A stretch of 25,548 nucleotides of DNA from Elusimicrobia bacterium HGW-Elusimicrobia-2 (GCA_002841685.1 PHAM01000025.1:1-25548); one strand, 5' to 3'. Shown: positions 16,456 through 23,461, numbered from the stretch's first letter. Program-made: numbers and translations. The notes: generated from the sequence alone by a model not told the origin.

Positions 16456-18111
16456 TTAATCAAATTTTTCACCACAGTTAGGACAAGCGGCATCAGTTTC
16501 AGAAACAATTCCTCCACAGTTGGAACACTTAAATTTTTTTGTACCTTTTTTAAGAGATATTCTAGCTATTTTATCTCTTTCTCCCAACATTTGTGTCCTT
16601 TCCTTTTCTTGCTCTTTCTCGATTTTCACTCTTTCATCTAAAATCTCTTCCAATAACTTAATATCCTGATTAAATCGTAATTTTAAAGTTTCTATTTCTT
16701 TGTTTCTTATTTGTCTTTCACTTTCTAATTCCCTTTTGAGGTGGGAAATAGTGCCCTGTAGAATTTTGATCTCATCAGCTTTGCCCCTTACTCCTTCTCT
16801 CAAAATTGTCCTCTCTTCTTCAATCTCCTTTTCTTTGGAATACAAGGCCTCTCTTGCCTGAGTTAGCTGAACTTCCAGCTTTTCACTTTTGGCATTTCCT
16901 TCTTCTTTTGTTCTTTTTAGATTCTTACCTCTTTCCTCGGAAAGCGCTACCAGTTTTGCCATTTCCCTCTTTATATTTTCTATTCCGTTTTCTTTGCTCT
17001 TAAGTATCTCGGTTCTAACTCCCTTCTCTTCCTGTAACAGCTTTTTAATGAACCCTATCTCTTGTTCAAGTTCTGCCCTGACTTCTTCCATCTCTTCTTT
17101 TTTTAACAATCTCTCTTCTTCTATTTCACTATTCCGCCGCGTTAAGGCTTCTTTCAATATTTTTAGCCCTTGCTCTTTTCCCGATAACTGTTCGGTAAGA
17201 TGTCTGTTGCTCTCTCCTAACATATCCCGCTGCTTTTTTAATTCATATTCCTTGACCTGGAATCCTTCAATTACCTTTGTTCTCTGCTCCTGAGAAGAAT
17301 TTTTAATTATCTCAAGCTCCTTATTAAAAAGATTATATCTTTCGGCGGCTTTTTGTTTGAGTGATTGGATTTCATCTTCTTTTTTCCTGAGTATCTCAAC
17401 TCTGCTTTCCTTCTCTTCCTGCAGCGCTCTTTCTAAAGACATTATTTCCTGCTGGAACTGGTTTGTTCTTTCATTGGTTTCCTCTTTTTGCAGATGATTT
17501 GCTTCTTCTAACTCTTTATTTCGCCGGCTCAAGGATTCGTTCAATATTTTAATTTTTCCATCCATTTCAGTTACTTGTTCTTGCAGACGCCTGTCTCTCT
17601 CTGTAAGAATATTTTCCTGTTTTGCTAATTCATCTCTTTTGGTCTGAAACTCCCCCGTCAGTTTCTCCCTTTGCTGTTTCAATTCAAATTTTGCTATTTT
17701 AATTTCTTGGTACTTCTCGTGATAAACAGCGATTTGGTTTTCCAGAAATTTATTTTTCTCTCTTATCTTTTCTTTTTCTTCTTGTGTTATTATTTTATTT
17801 TCTTCCATATATTTCTCTATTTCTTTCTGTTTATTAGCATAATCTTCCTGTAGTCTCTTTTTCTCCTGGAGTAAACTTTCCTTTAACTTTTCATTTGTAT
17901 CAATAATTTCTTGCAGATTATTAATTGCCCTTTTGTTTTTTTGTATATCTACATCACGGATTAAATGTCTGGCTTTCTCCATAGTTTCTTTCAATTTGGC
18001 TTGTGTTTCCTGCAATTCTTCGAATTTCTTATTAAAGTTGTCACTTGTTTTATCCAGGTTCTCTTTATCCAAAATTTCAATCTCTTTTATTTCTTTATTG
18101 TTTTCAGCCAT
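16456..18111 (-). CDS. Long coiled-coil protein with C-terminal zinc ribbon, function unknown
   Basis: The chosen ATG at 18111 gives 551 residues. AAGGA lies 7 bases before it. Two earlier in-frame starts (18126 ATG, 18138 GTG) lack such a site. Nearly the whole chain is Glu/Lys/Gln-rich coiled coil with no Pro until the end and no membrane segment or signal peptide. Residues 155-283 and 284-412 are a gapless 129-residue tandem duplication. Matching landmarks are EQVTEMDGKIKILNESLSRR with EQLSGKEQGLKILKEALTRR, and ALQEEKESRVEIL with LLQEEKGVRTEIL. A third, shorter copy begins near residue 421. The last 23 residues form a zinc ribbon, CSNC-x10-CPNC (Cys529, 532, 543, 546). Codons are much more AT-rich than in the flanking genes, suggesting transfer. 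A structural or scaffold role is possible; I do not recognise a named family. Confidence 0.85.
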   Translation of the reverse strand: MAENNKEIKEIEILDKENLDKTSDNFNKKFEELQETQAKLKETMEKARHLIRDVDIQKNKRAINNLQEIIDTNEKLKESLLQEKKRLQEDYANKQKEIEKYMEENKIITQEEKEKIREKNKFLENQIAVYHEKYQEIKIAKFELKQQREKLTGEFQTKRDELAKQENILTERDRRLQEQVTEMDGKIKILNESLSRRNKELEEANHLQKEETNERTNQFQQEIMSLERALQEEKESRVEILRKKEDEIQSLKQKAAERYNLFNKELEIIKNSSQEQRTKVIEGFQVKEYELKKQRDMLGESNRHLTEQLSGKEQGLKILKEALTRRNSEIEEERLLKKEEMEEVRAELEQEIGFIKKLLQEEKGVRTEILKSKENGIENIKREMAKLVALSEERGKNLKRTKEEGNAKSEKLEVQLTQAREALYSKEKEIEEERTILREGVRGKADEIKILQGTISHLKRELESERQIRNKEIETLKLRFNQDIKLLEEILDERVKIEKEQEKERTQMLGERDKIARISLKKGTKKFKCSNCGGIVSETDAACPNCGEKFD

Positions 18112-18198
18112 CTTTCCATCCTTCATGGACTTGTACACTTTTTTGTTTCTATCCGCCTTAGTAAATTATTTTTCATTATCCCCCACGCTTACCCCAAT

Positions 18199-18266
18199 AA
18201 AAAAAGGGGCGCCAAATCAATCATCGGCAACCATCAAGTAAATTCGACAAATCAACTGACGCCCCT
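18199..18266 (-). terminator. Terminator-like stem with T7 in the leader of the coiled-coil gene
   Basis: On the minus strand AGGGGCGTCAG (18266-18256) pairs with TTGGCGCCCCT (18215-18205): 11 pairs, the first seven all Watson-Crick. A run of seven T (18205-18199) follows at once. The loop is long (about 40 bases) and contains one arm of another repeat. It lies about 90 bases before the start codon, so it could act as an attenuator. Confidence 0.55.
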
Positions 18267-18320
18267 AAGCGCCAGTCTTTATCCTCTTGATGGTTAACCT
18301 TTTCGGTTTAAGAAAAGACT
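18199..18320 (-). ncRNA. Candidate structured leader RNA with pseudoknot
   Basis: Minus-strand pairings, 5' to 3': (a) AGTCTTT (18320-18314) with AAAGACT (18280-18274). (b) Inside it a small hairpin, TTAAACC with GGTTAA around GAAAA. (c) AACCATCAAG (18295-18286) with CTTGATGGTT (18238-18229), ten perfect pairs. (d) AGGGGCG (18266-18260) with CGCCCCT (18211-18205), then T7. Pairings c and d cross, so together they form a pseudoknot. I recognise no known riboswitch class. It could instead be a DNA element or a free small RNA. Confidence 0.5.
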
Positions 18321-18366
18321 GTTTTATGAATTTCTTTAATTAAAATTTTCTGCTAATTGCCTCCTA

Positions 18367-18394
18367 ATAATACTCTTCATTTTTCTTTGGTCAA
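18367..18394 (-). promoter_or_regulatory. Probable promoter of the coiled-coil gene and its leader
   Basis: Minus strand: TTGACC (18389-18394, 5 of 6), 16 bases, TATTAT (18367-18372, 5 of 6). The predicted start near 18360 gives a leader of about 250 bases before the ATG at 18111, long for a simple untranslated region. An AGGAGG at about 18358-18363 has no start codon after it. Confidence 0.6.
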
Positions 18395-18417
18395 AACATA
18401 ATTCAAATCATTTGACC
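18389..18417. promoter_or_regulatory. Inverted repeat over the -35 box, possible operator
   Basis: Plus strand GGTCAAA (18389-18395) and TTTGACC (18411-18417) are perfect 7-bp arms, 22 bp centre to centre, about two helical turns. The left arm contains the -35 hexamer. Within the spacer, CAAAT-C-ATTTG is a second small palindrome next to the right arm. No regulator gene is evident nearby. Confidence 0.45.
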
Positions 18418-18509
18418 TGTTTATTTATAGCAAATTCTATTGTTTTTTTCGAGGCGGGTTCGAGTTTAGCTTGGGAGTTTAGCGCATTCTCTGGATAGAC
18501 GATTTGATA

Positions 18510-18950
18510 TTATTGATGGGTTGAGGATTGATGTTTGATGATTTCTAAAAATTCCTGAACTGTTACAATCGAAATATTTTTATAGTGACGCAAGTCCAGG
18601 AGATGTTTGTCGCCGGAAACGATATAATTCGCTTGTGCTTCAACGGCGCAGGCCAGGAATTTATTATCGCTGGGGTCGTCTTTAATGACATTGAGATGAA
18701 GTGAATCGGAGAGGACTGCGGCTTCATGTTCTATCAGGTTTATGAGGAGGTCTGTGTCGTTTTTTCTGAGATTATATTTTTTCGCTATGTGGGGGTATTC
18801 AAGAACCCTTTTTATTTCTTTGATTATTTTTTTAGATGTGACCAGAGTGTATAAACAATTTTCCCATGCTTTTAAGAGCTGAGCGGAAGCGCCCTTCCGG
18901 CTTATAACAGCGCTCACAAATTGATTGGTATCGATTACAACTTTAATCAA
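18510..18950 (-). CDS. PIN-domain toxin (putative ribonuclease of a type II toxin-antitoxin pair)
   Basis: The 146-residue protein is a PIN nuclease of the COG1569-like type. Acidic metal-binding positions are visible: Asp7 in VVIDTNQFVSAV, Glu45 in the helix KIIKEIKRVLEYP, Asp92/Asp95 in DDPSDNKFLACA, and Asp114 in YIVSGDKHLLDL. PIN toxins cut RNA, but the target cannot be read from sequence. The start is a TTG at 18950, one base past the antitoxin stop and without a clear ribosome site, so expression probably depends on coupled translation. That would keep toxin below antitoxin. No start further in could preserve the VVIDTN strand. The C-terminal HQSSTHQ tail lies in a TGATG/TTGAGG-rich stretch that may be a recent extension. 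Confidence 0.88.
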   Translation of the reverse strand: MIKVVIDTNQFVSAVISRKGASAQLLKAWENCLYTLVTSKKIIKEIKRVLEYPHIAKKYNLRKNDTDLLINLIEHEAAVLSDSLHLNVIKDDPSDNKFLACAVEAQANYIVSGDKHLLDLRHYKNISIVTVQEFLEIIKHQSSTHQ

Positions 18951-18951
18951 A

Positions 18952-19221
18952 TTATTTACTGACGGCTTTTATTGCCGCTGAGACATCTTTTTCTGTTTCT
19001 CCGGAAGAAATATCAGGAAGCCCGGATTTAATGCTGTCCAGGATTTTGAATCGTTCTTCACGCTCCTGAAAAAAGCGCCGGTATTCATCGGCATTCAGAA
19101 TCGCGATCATGGGTATTCCTGATTTTTCCACGATGAAACGAACCCCGTTTTTAAAAGACTGTTTCATGATCTCGCCGAGGTGAACGCGGGCTTCCAGCGC
19201 GGGTATTGTTTTAGTTGTCAT
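18952..19221 (-). CDS. Phd/YefM-type antitoxin
   Basis: The 89-residue protein has the Phd/YefM fold pattern at its N terminus: IPALEARVHLGEIMKQSFKNG, then VRFIVEKSGIPMIAILNADEYRRF. The N-terminal part normally dimerises and binds DNA. The variable C-terminal tail (after about residue 50, Glu/Lys/Ser-rich) normally wraps the toxin. GGAGG lies just before the ATG. It is first in the two-gene unit, directly upstream of the PIN toxin. Its own promoter carries a repeated half-site array at 19257-19282, a likely autoregulatory operator. Confidence 0.85.
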   Translation of the reverse strand: MTTKTIPALEARVHLGEIMKQSFKNGVRFIVEKSGIPMIAILNADEYRRFFQEREERFKILDSIKSGLPDISSGETEKDVSAAIKAVSK

Positions 19222-19256
19222 GGTTTCCTCCTTACTCTGTTTTCGGCAGAGTTAAT

Positions 19257-19282
19257 TGATTAACGCTAATCACTACTGATTA
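19257..19282. promoter_or_regulatory. Operator array: three alternating 6-bp half-sites at 10-bp steps
   Basis: Plus strand TGATTA (19257-19262), TAATCA (19267-19272) and TGATTA (19277-19282) start exactly 10 bases apart and alternate in direction, so they form two overlapping palindromes sharing the middle half-site. GTTAAT-TG-ATTAAC (19251-19264) overlaps the first. The array covers the predicted transcription start of the antitoxin gene. Binding by antitoxin dimers is inference from the family. Confidence 0.7.
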
Positions 19283-19311
19283 ATACTAAATAAAAACAAT
19301 GGTTTTGTCAA
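19283..19311 (-). promoter_or_regulatory. Promoter of the antitoxin-toxin pair
   Basis: Minus strand: perfect TTGACA (19306-19311), 17 bases, TAGTAT (19283-19288, 4 of 6). The predicted start is near 19276, inside the half-site array, and the antitoxin ATG is about 55 bases downstream. Confidence 0.8.
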
Positions 19312-19352
19312 GAGCACCGCGCGTCTGTGTCATCGCGCGTCTGCTTTATTTT

Positions 19353-19421
19353 GGCAGAGCACGCCATGGCGCACCTTCGGCTCCGCTCTGCCGCTACTTT
19401 ATGCAACAGGCTCAGCGGAGC
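19353..19421. repeat. GC-rich cluster of overlapping inverted repeats
   Basis: GGCAGAGC (19353-19360) pairs with GCTCTGCC (19385-19392). GCTCCGCT (19380-19387) pairs with AGCGGAGC (19414-19421). The middle arms overlap by three bases, so the two 8-bp hairpins exclude each other. CGCCATGGCG (19362-19371) is a perfect palindrome inside the first loop. Just upstream, CGCGCGTCTG occurs twice with a 16-base step. No T-run follows on either strand. Together with the leader to its right it fills the gene-free stretch 19312-19642; no gene is visible there. Confidence 0.6.
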
Positions 19422-19430
19422 GCTAAAAAA

Positions 19431-19459
19431 TTGACTAATACCCGTTTCTTGACTATAAT
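19431..19459 (+). promoter_or_regulatory. Strong sigma70-like promoter of the aspartate-family operon
   Basis: TTGACT (19431-19436, 5 of 6), 17 bases, perfect TATAAT (19454-19459). The predicted start near 19466 gives a leader of about 177 bases before the first gene, with two small hairpins and two palindromes described separately. Confidence 0.85.
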
Positions 19460-19502
19460 TCAGCTAATTGGCGGCGTCCGTAAATTAGGGCAATCCGGAT
19501 TA

Positions 19503-19536
19503 TACATTCAAGGAATGTAGGCAAGCTAAAGTTTGC
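19503..19536 (+). other. Two adjacent hairpins in the operon leader
   Basis: TACATTC/GAATGTA (19503-19519) is a perfect 7-bp stem with a three-base loop. GCAAGC/GTTTGC (19521-19536) is a 6-bp stem with one G-T pair and loop TAAA. They are one base apart. I could not assign a riboswitch family. Confidence 0.5.
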
Positions 19537-19583
19537 GGCTATCGGGGTTATGGTGAAGTTATTTGGAAAATGAAGCGGGGAAA

Positions 19584-19619
19584 ATTAAGGACGTCCCCTT
19601 TTTTTATTAAGGACGTCCC
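19584..19619 (+). repeat. Tandem repeat of a 14-base unit containing a GGACGTCC palindrome
   Basis: ATTAAGGACGTCCC occurs at 19584-19597 and again at 19606-19619, a 22-base step, separated by a T-rich run. Each unit holds the self-complementary GGACGTCC. GGGG at 19577-19580 can also pair with CCCC before T7, making a possible terminator in the leader just before the ribosome site of the first gene. Confidence 0.65.
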
Positions 19620-19642
19620 GTTTTCCCGTTTTCGGAGGAAAG

Positions 19643-20911
19643 ATGGCAAAAATATATTTAATCGATGTGACAAACCGTGACGGCGTGCAGACGGCAAAGC
19701 TGGGCCTGGCGAAACTTGAAAAAACGCTGCTCAATATTTATCTGGATAAGATGGGCGTGTTCCAGTCCGAATTCGGATTCCCGCTGACCAATCACGAGAG
19801 GGCCTATCTGAACGCCAATCTCCGGCTGGTTAAAGAAGGGGCTCTGAAAAAGATCCGCCTGGAAGGATGGATACGCGCGGTGTCTGAGGATGTGGAAGCC
19901 GCTTTCAAAAATGTGCCGGGTATTGAGCATTTGAATTTATCCATATCCACATCCAAACAGATGATAGACAATAAATTCCAGGGCAAATACGGTGAGAAAG
20001 ATGTCATTGAGATGATGAAAAAAAGCGTCATCCTCGCGAATAAAATGGGTGCGAAGAGCGTGGGCGTGAACGCCGAAGACGCCTCGCGTACCGAGATGGG
20101 TTTCCTCAAGGAATTCTCTCTCGCGGCAAAAAAAGCGGGGGCATCAAGGATACGCTATTGTGATACCCTCGGTTACGATGACCCTTTTAAGATTTATGAA
20201 AGGATCTATGAGCTCGCGAAAGAGGTTTCAATCCCTATCGAACTGCATTGTCACAATGATCTCGGGATGGCCGTCGCAAATTCGATCGCCGGAGCCAAAG
20301 CCGCTGTTGATGCCGGTGTGGACGCCTATATCAACACCACTGTTAACGGAATGGGCGAGCGGGCGGGAAACGCTGATCTGCTGTCCGTTATTCTCGCCAT
20401 TAAAAAATCTTCGGGCTTCGCCGGAAAATACTGTCTTGGCGGAAAAATCAATCTGAAACGCTCATGGAAGCTCGCTCAGTACGCCTCTTACTGTTTCGGT
20501 GTGCCGATACCCATCAATCAGCCGGGCGTCGGCTCAAACGCTTTCGCTCACGAATCGGGCATCCACGCCGACGGCGCGCTCAAGGACAGACGGAATTATG
20601 AGCTCTATGATTACGAGGAGCTCGGACGGGGCGAGCAGGAGTTTATAGAAACGGGCCGCCAGATCGTCGTCGGAGAATACTCGGGTATCAAAGGCTTCAG
20701 GAATGTTTATGACAAACTCGAGGTAAAATTCAGGGATAAGGATGAGGCCAGGAAAATACTTGAGCTCGTCCGCTACGCCAATGTGCACACGCAGAAACCT
20801 CTTATCAGCGACGAGCTGCGTTTCATAGCCAAATATCCCGATATAGCGAAAGAGATAATGACGGTGACCCCGCAATGGGGAGGACACGAAAATGATCAGC
20901 CCATCGGATAA
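19643..20911 (+). CDS. Homocitrate / 2-isopropylmalate synthase family enzyme
   Basis: A Claisen-type condensing enzyme that adds an acyl-CoA acetyl (or similar) group to a 2-oxoacid. The protein has 422 residues. The DRE-TIM barrel start IDVTNRDGVQTAK has Asp8, Arg12 and Asp13. The metal-binding HCHND (202-206) and GMGERAGN (236-243) are both clear, followed by GSNAFAHESGIHADG. The LeuA regulatory domain is absent. The tail after about residue 340 is a helical subdomain of the NifV/homocitrate-synthase type. Substrate cannot be decided: homocitrate, isopropylmalate, citramalate or Re-type citrate synthase are all possible. GGAGG lies 4 bases before the ATG. It overlaps the next gene by 20 bases and heads the aspartate-family operon. 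Confidence 0.87.
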   Translation: MAKIYLIDVTNRDGVQTAKLGLAKLEKTLLNIYLDKMGVFQSEFGFPLTNHERAYLNANLRLVKEGALKKIRLEGWIRAVSEDVEAAFKNVPGIEHLNLSISTSKQMIDNKFQGKYGEKDVIEMMKKSVILANKMGAKSVGVNAEDASRTEMGFLKEFSLAAKKAGASRIRYCDTLGYDDPFKIYERIYELAKEVSIPIELHCHNDLGMAVANSIAGAKAAVDAGVDAYINTTVNGMGERAGNADLLSVILAIKKSSGFAGKYCLGGKINLKRSWKLAQYASYCFGVPIPINQPGVGSNAFAHESGIHADGALKDRRNYELYDYEELGRGEQEFIETGRQIVVGEYSGIKGFRNVYDKLEVKFRDKDEARKILELVRYANVHTQKPLISDELRFIAKYPDIAKEIMTVTPQWGGHENDQPIG

Positions 20912-22088
20912 AATAAAAAATCTTCCGCCCTATCTTTTCGGGGCGATAGATGTTTTGAAAAACCGCGCGCACGCCAATAAGCAGGATGTGATTGATATGG
21001 GTATGGGTAATCCCGATCTTCCCACGCCCAAATGCGTGGTGGACCGTCTCGTTGACACCGTGACCCGCCATCCCCGCACGCACCGTTATCCCCAGGCCAA
21101 GGGCATGCCTAAATTCAGAAAAGCCGTTTGCGACTGGTACGGCCGCCGTTTCGGCGTGAAGCTGGATCCCGAGACGGAAGCTGTGGCGCTCATAGGCTCA
21201 AAAGAGGGCATAGCGCATCTGTGCCTGGCTTATCTGAATCAGGGGGATCTTGTTCTCGTGCCCAACCCCTGTTATCCCGTTCATTACAACGGCGTGGTTC
21301 TCGCGGGCGGCACCATACATCTCATGCCTCTGCGGGAGGAGACCGGTTATCTGCCTGACCTTTCGGCCATACCCGAAAAAGTGCGTCAGCGCGCGAAGAT
21401 AATGATACTCAATTATCCCAACAACCCGACCGGGGCGGTTATAGAAGATAAAAAATACCTGGAGGAAGTCGTCAAATTCGCGAAGAAGTACGACATCATC
21501 GTCATTTACGATAACGCTTATTCGGAGGTGACATTCGGCGATTATGTCGCGCCGTCTTTTTTGCAGGTGAAGGGCGGTAAAGATGTTGGCGTCGAGTTCG
21601 GATCTTTTTCAAAGACATATAACATGGCAGGCTGGCGGATCGGCTGGGCGGCCGGCAATTCCGAGATCCTGGGGGGGCTGGCGAAATACAAGAGTTATCT
21701 TGATTACGGCGTGCCGACCTTCGTGCAGCTCTCCGGCGTGCGGGCGCTGGATCTGGAAAAAAAGGACATCCAGCCGACGCTCGATGAATATGAAAAACGC
21801 TTTGATTTTTTTGTAAAAAAACTTTCGTCCATAGGATGGGATGTGAAAAAGCCCAAAGCCACGATGTATCTCTGGGCGAAGATACCGCCCCCTTACGCGA
21901 ACATGCCCTCTCTGGAATTCGCGGAACTTCTTATAGAGACAACCGGTATTGCCGTCGCTCCGGGCATAGGTTTCGGCACCTACGGCGAAGGTTATGTGCG
22001 TATAGCGATGGTGACGCATTACAAAAGATTCCATGACGCTTTTTTGAGGCTCAAAAAATTCATGAAAGCCTCTCCCTCTCAAAAATGA
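20892..22088 (+). CDS. Class I/II PLP-dependent aminotransferase (AlaC/DapL-like)
   Basis: Transfers an amino group to a 2-oxoacid. The 398-residue protein is a fold-type I aminotransferase. MGMGNPDLPTP is the N-terminal substrate loop, YPNNPTGAV holds the conserved Asn, and YDNAYSEVTF the Asp/Tyr pair. SFSKTYNMAGWRIGW contains the PLP lysine (Lys241), and a C-terminal Arg lies in GEGYVRIAMV. The closest types are alanine/aspartate aminotransferases and LL-diaminopimelate aminotransferases. Beside hom and thrC, an aspartate-forming role is plausible but inferred. GGGGAGGA precedes the ATG inside the end of the upstream gene. The stop overlaps hom (ATGA). Confidence 0.9.
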   Translation: MISPSDKIKNLPPYLFGAIDVLKNRAHANKQDVIDMGMGNPDLPTPKCVVDRLVDTVTRHPRTHRYPQAKGMPKFRKAVCDWYGRRFGVKLDPETEAVALIGSKEGIAHLCLAYLNQGDLVLVPNPCYPVHYNGVVLAGGTIHLMPLREETGYLPDLSAIPEKVRQRAKIMILNYPNNPTGAVIEDKKYLEEVVKFAKKYDIIVIYDNAYSEVTFGDYVAPSFLQVKGGKDVGVEFGSFSKTYNMAGWRIGWAAGNSEILGGLAKYKSYLDYGVPTFVQLSGVRALDLEKKDIQPTLDEYEKRFDFFVKKLSSIGWDVKKPKATMYLWAKIPPPYANMPSLEFAELLIETTGIAVAPGIGFGTYGEGYVRIAMVTHYKRFHDAFLRLKKFMKASPSQK

Positions 22089-23461
22089 AAAAGACGATCA
22101 ACATAGGCCTTGCCGGATACGGTACGGTTGGAAAAGGCGTGATGTCGCTTCTCCTGTCAAAAAACGAGGATCTTTCCGCGCGCGCCGGGGCTAAGCTCCG
22201 GATCAAAAGAGTGTGCGATAAAAAATTCGCGGATAAAGAAAAGGATAAAGCTGGCGCCCGCCGGTTATCTGAACAGAACAAGGGTGATCCCGGCCTCCTT
22301 GCCGAGGGCAAAGTCTATACGCCGGACATAGAGGATATTTTCAACGACCCCGAAATAGATATATTCGTCGAGCTGATAGGCGGTTATCAGCCCGCCAAAA
22401 GGTTTATTCTTCTGGCGCTGGAGAGGGGGATGGATGTTGTCACCGCCAACAAAAATGTTCTGGCAAAAGACTTTAACGAACTGCTCTCGGCGGCCGCTAA
22501 AAACAAAAGACGGATCTATTTTGAGGCCACGGCCGGCGCGGGAATACCCATTATCGCGGCGATAAATGAGGGCTTTTGCGCCAATGAGATATACGGTTTG
22601 GCGGGGATACTCAACGGGACAACCAATTATATACTGTCCGAGATGTCATCGGGAAAAGCGGGTTTTAGCGAATCGCTGAAAAAAGCGCAGAAACTCGGTT
22701 TCGCCGAAGCCGATCCCACGCTTGATATCACGGGCGGGGATTCCGCGTCCAAACTGGCGATATTGTCGTCGCTGATTTTTAAGAGTCACATAAAACCGTC
22801 TGACATATACACGCAAGGGATAGAGAAGATACAGCCTTTTGACATAAAGCTGGGCGGGGAACTGGGTTACACCATTAAGCTTTTTACGCTCATGGAAAAG
22901 GTAAAACCCGAACAGGGAAAGGCTTCCGCGAAAGAGGGCGTTACCTTTCAGGTTGTTCCCGCCTTTATAAAGAGCTCGCATCCCCTCGCCAGTGTATCGG
23001 GGGCTTTTAACGCCGTGTATATAAAGAGCGACGCCGCGGGCGAGCAGATGCTCTACGGCCCCGGCGCGGGTTCTCTTCCCGCCGCTTCCGCCGTGGTCAG
23101 CGACATCGTTTACTCGGCGCGCCACATAATGGAAAAGAGCGCTCTCCACATGCCGTTTTTTGAGTTGAAAAAAAAGCCGCCGCGTATCGCCGACGCCAGA
23201 GAGGTGGAATCCTGTTTTTATCTCAGGTTCACCGCCGAGGATAAGCCCGGGGTGCTGGCGCGCATCGCTGATATACTGGCCGATCACGGCATATCCGTTG
23301 CATCTGTCGTCCAGAAAGACGGTTTCTCACCCAAGGCGGTGCCCATTGTCGTGCTCACGCATGAGGCCCGGACGGGGGATTTGATAAACGCCATAGGTGA
23401 GATAGACAAACTTAAAATGGTGAAGGAAAAAACTGTTTATTACAGGCTTCTGGATATATGA
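22085..23461 (+). CDS. hom: Homoserine dehydrogenase
   Basis: Reduces aspartate semialdehyde to homoserine for threonine and methionine. The 458-residue monofunctional enzyme starts with a Rossmann motif, GLAGYGTVGKG (residues 8-18). VTANKNVLAKD, EATAGAGIPII and the family signature GILNGTTNYILSEM follow, then GFAEADPTLDITGGDSA with substrate-binding acidic residues. A C-terminal ACT domain (from about residue 380, DKPGVLARIADILADHGISV) is the usual site of threonine feedback. Its start overlaps the aminotransferase stop, and its stop overlaps thrC, each as ATGA. Confidence 0.97.
   Translation: MKKTINIGLAGYGTVGKGVMSLLLSKNEDLSARAGAKLRIKRVCDKKFADKEKDKAGARRLSEQNKGDPGLLAEGKVYTPDIEDIFNDPEIDIFVELIGGYQPAKRFILLALERGMDVVTANKNVLAKDFNELLSAAAKNKRRIYFEATAGAGIPIIAAINEGFCANEIYGLAGILNGTTNYILSEMSSGKAGFSESLKKAQKLGFAEADPTLDITGGDSASKLAILSSLIFKSHIKPSDIYTQGIEKIQPFDIKLGGELGYTIKLFTLMEKVKPEQGKASAKEGVTFQVVPAFIKSSHPLASVSGAFNAVYIKSDAAGEQMLYGPGAGSLPAASAVVSDIVYSARHIMEKSALHMPFFELKKKPPRIADAREVESCFYLRFTAEDKPGVLARIADILADHGISVASVVQKDGFSPKAVPIVVLTHEARTGDLINAIGEIDKLKMVKEKTVYYRLLDI

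Noticed and set aside
18425-18509. Terminator after the PIN toxin
   Set aside because: TCGA arms around ACCCGCC are too short, and the run next to them is A rather than T on the toxin strand. The spacer also holds a GAGTTTAGC direct repeat of no clear meaning.
19466-19560. Resemblance of the operon leader (AGGGCAATCC, a following stem, then CGGGGTTA) to the c-di-GMP-I (GEMM) riboswitch
   Set aside because: The conserved core between the stems, ACGCAAAGC-like, is not present, and I cannot close the outer helix. Left as an unassigned structured leader.
18139-19642. CRISPR array or insertion sequence in the repeat-rich spacers
   Set aside because: Repeats are few, short and of mixed type, with no regular repeat-spacer units, no cas genes and no transposase.
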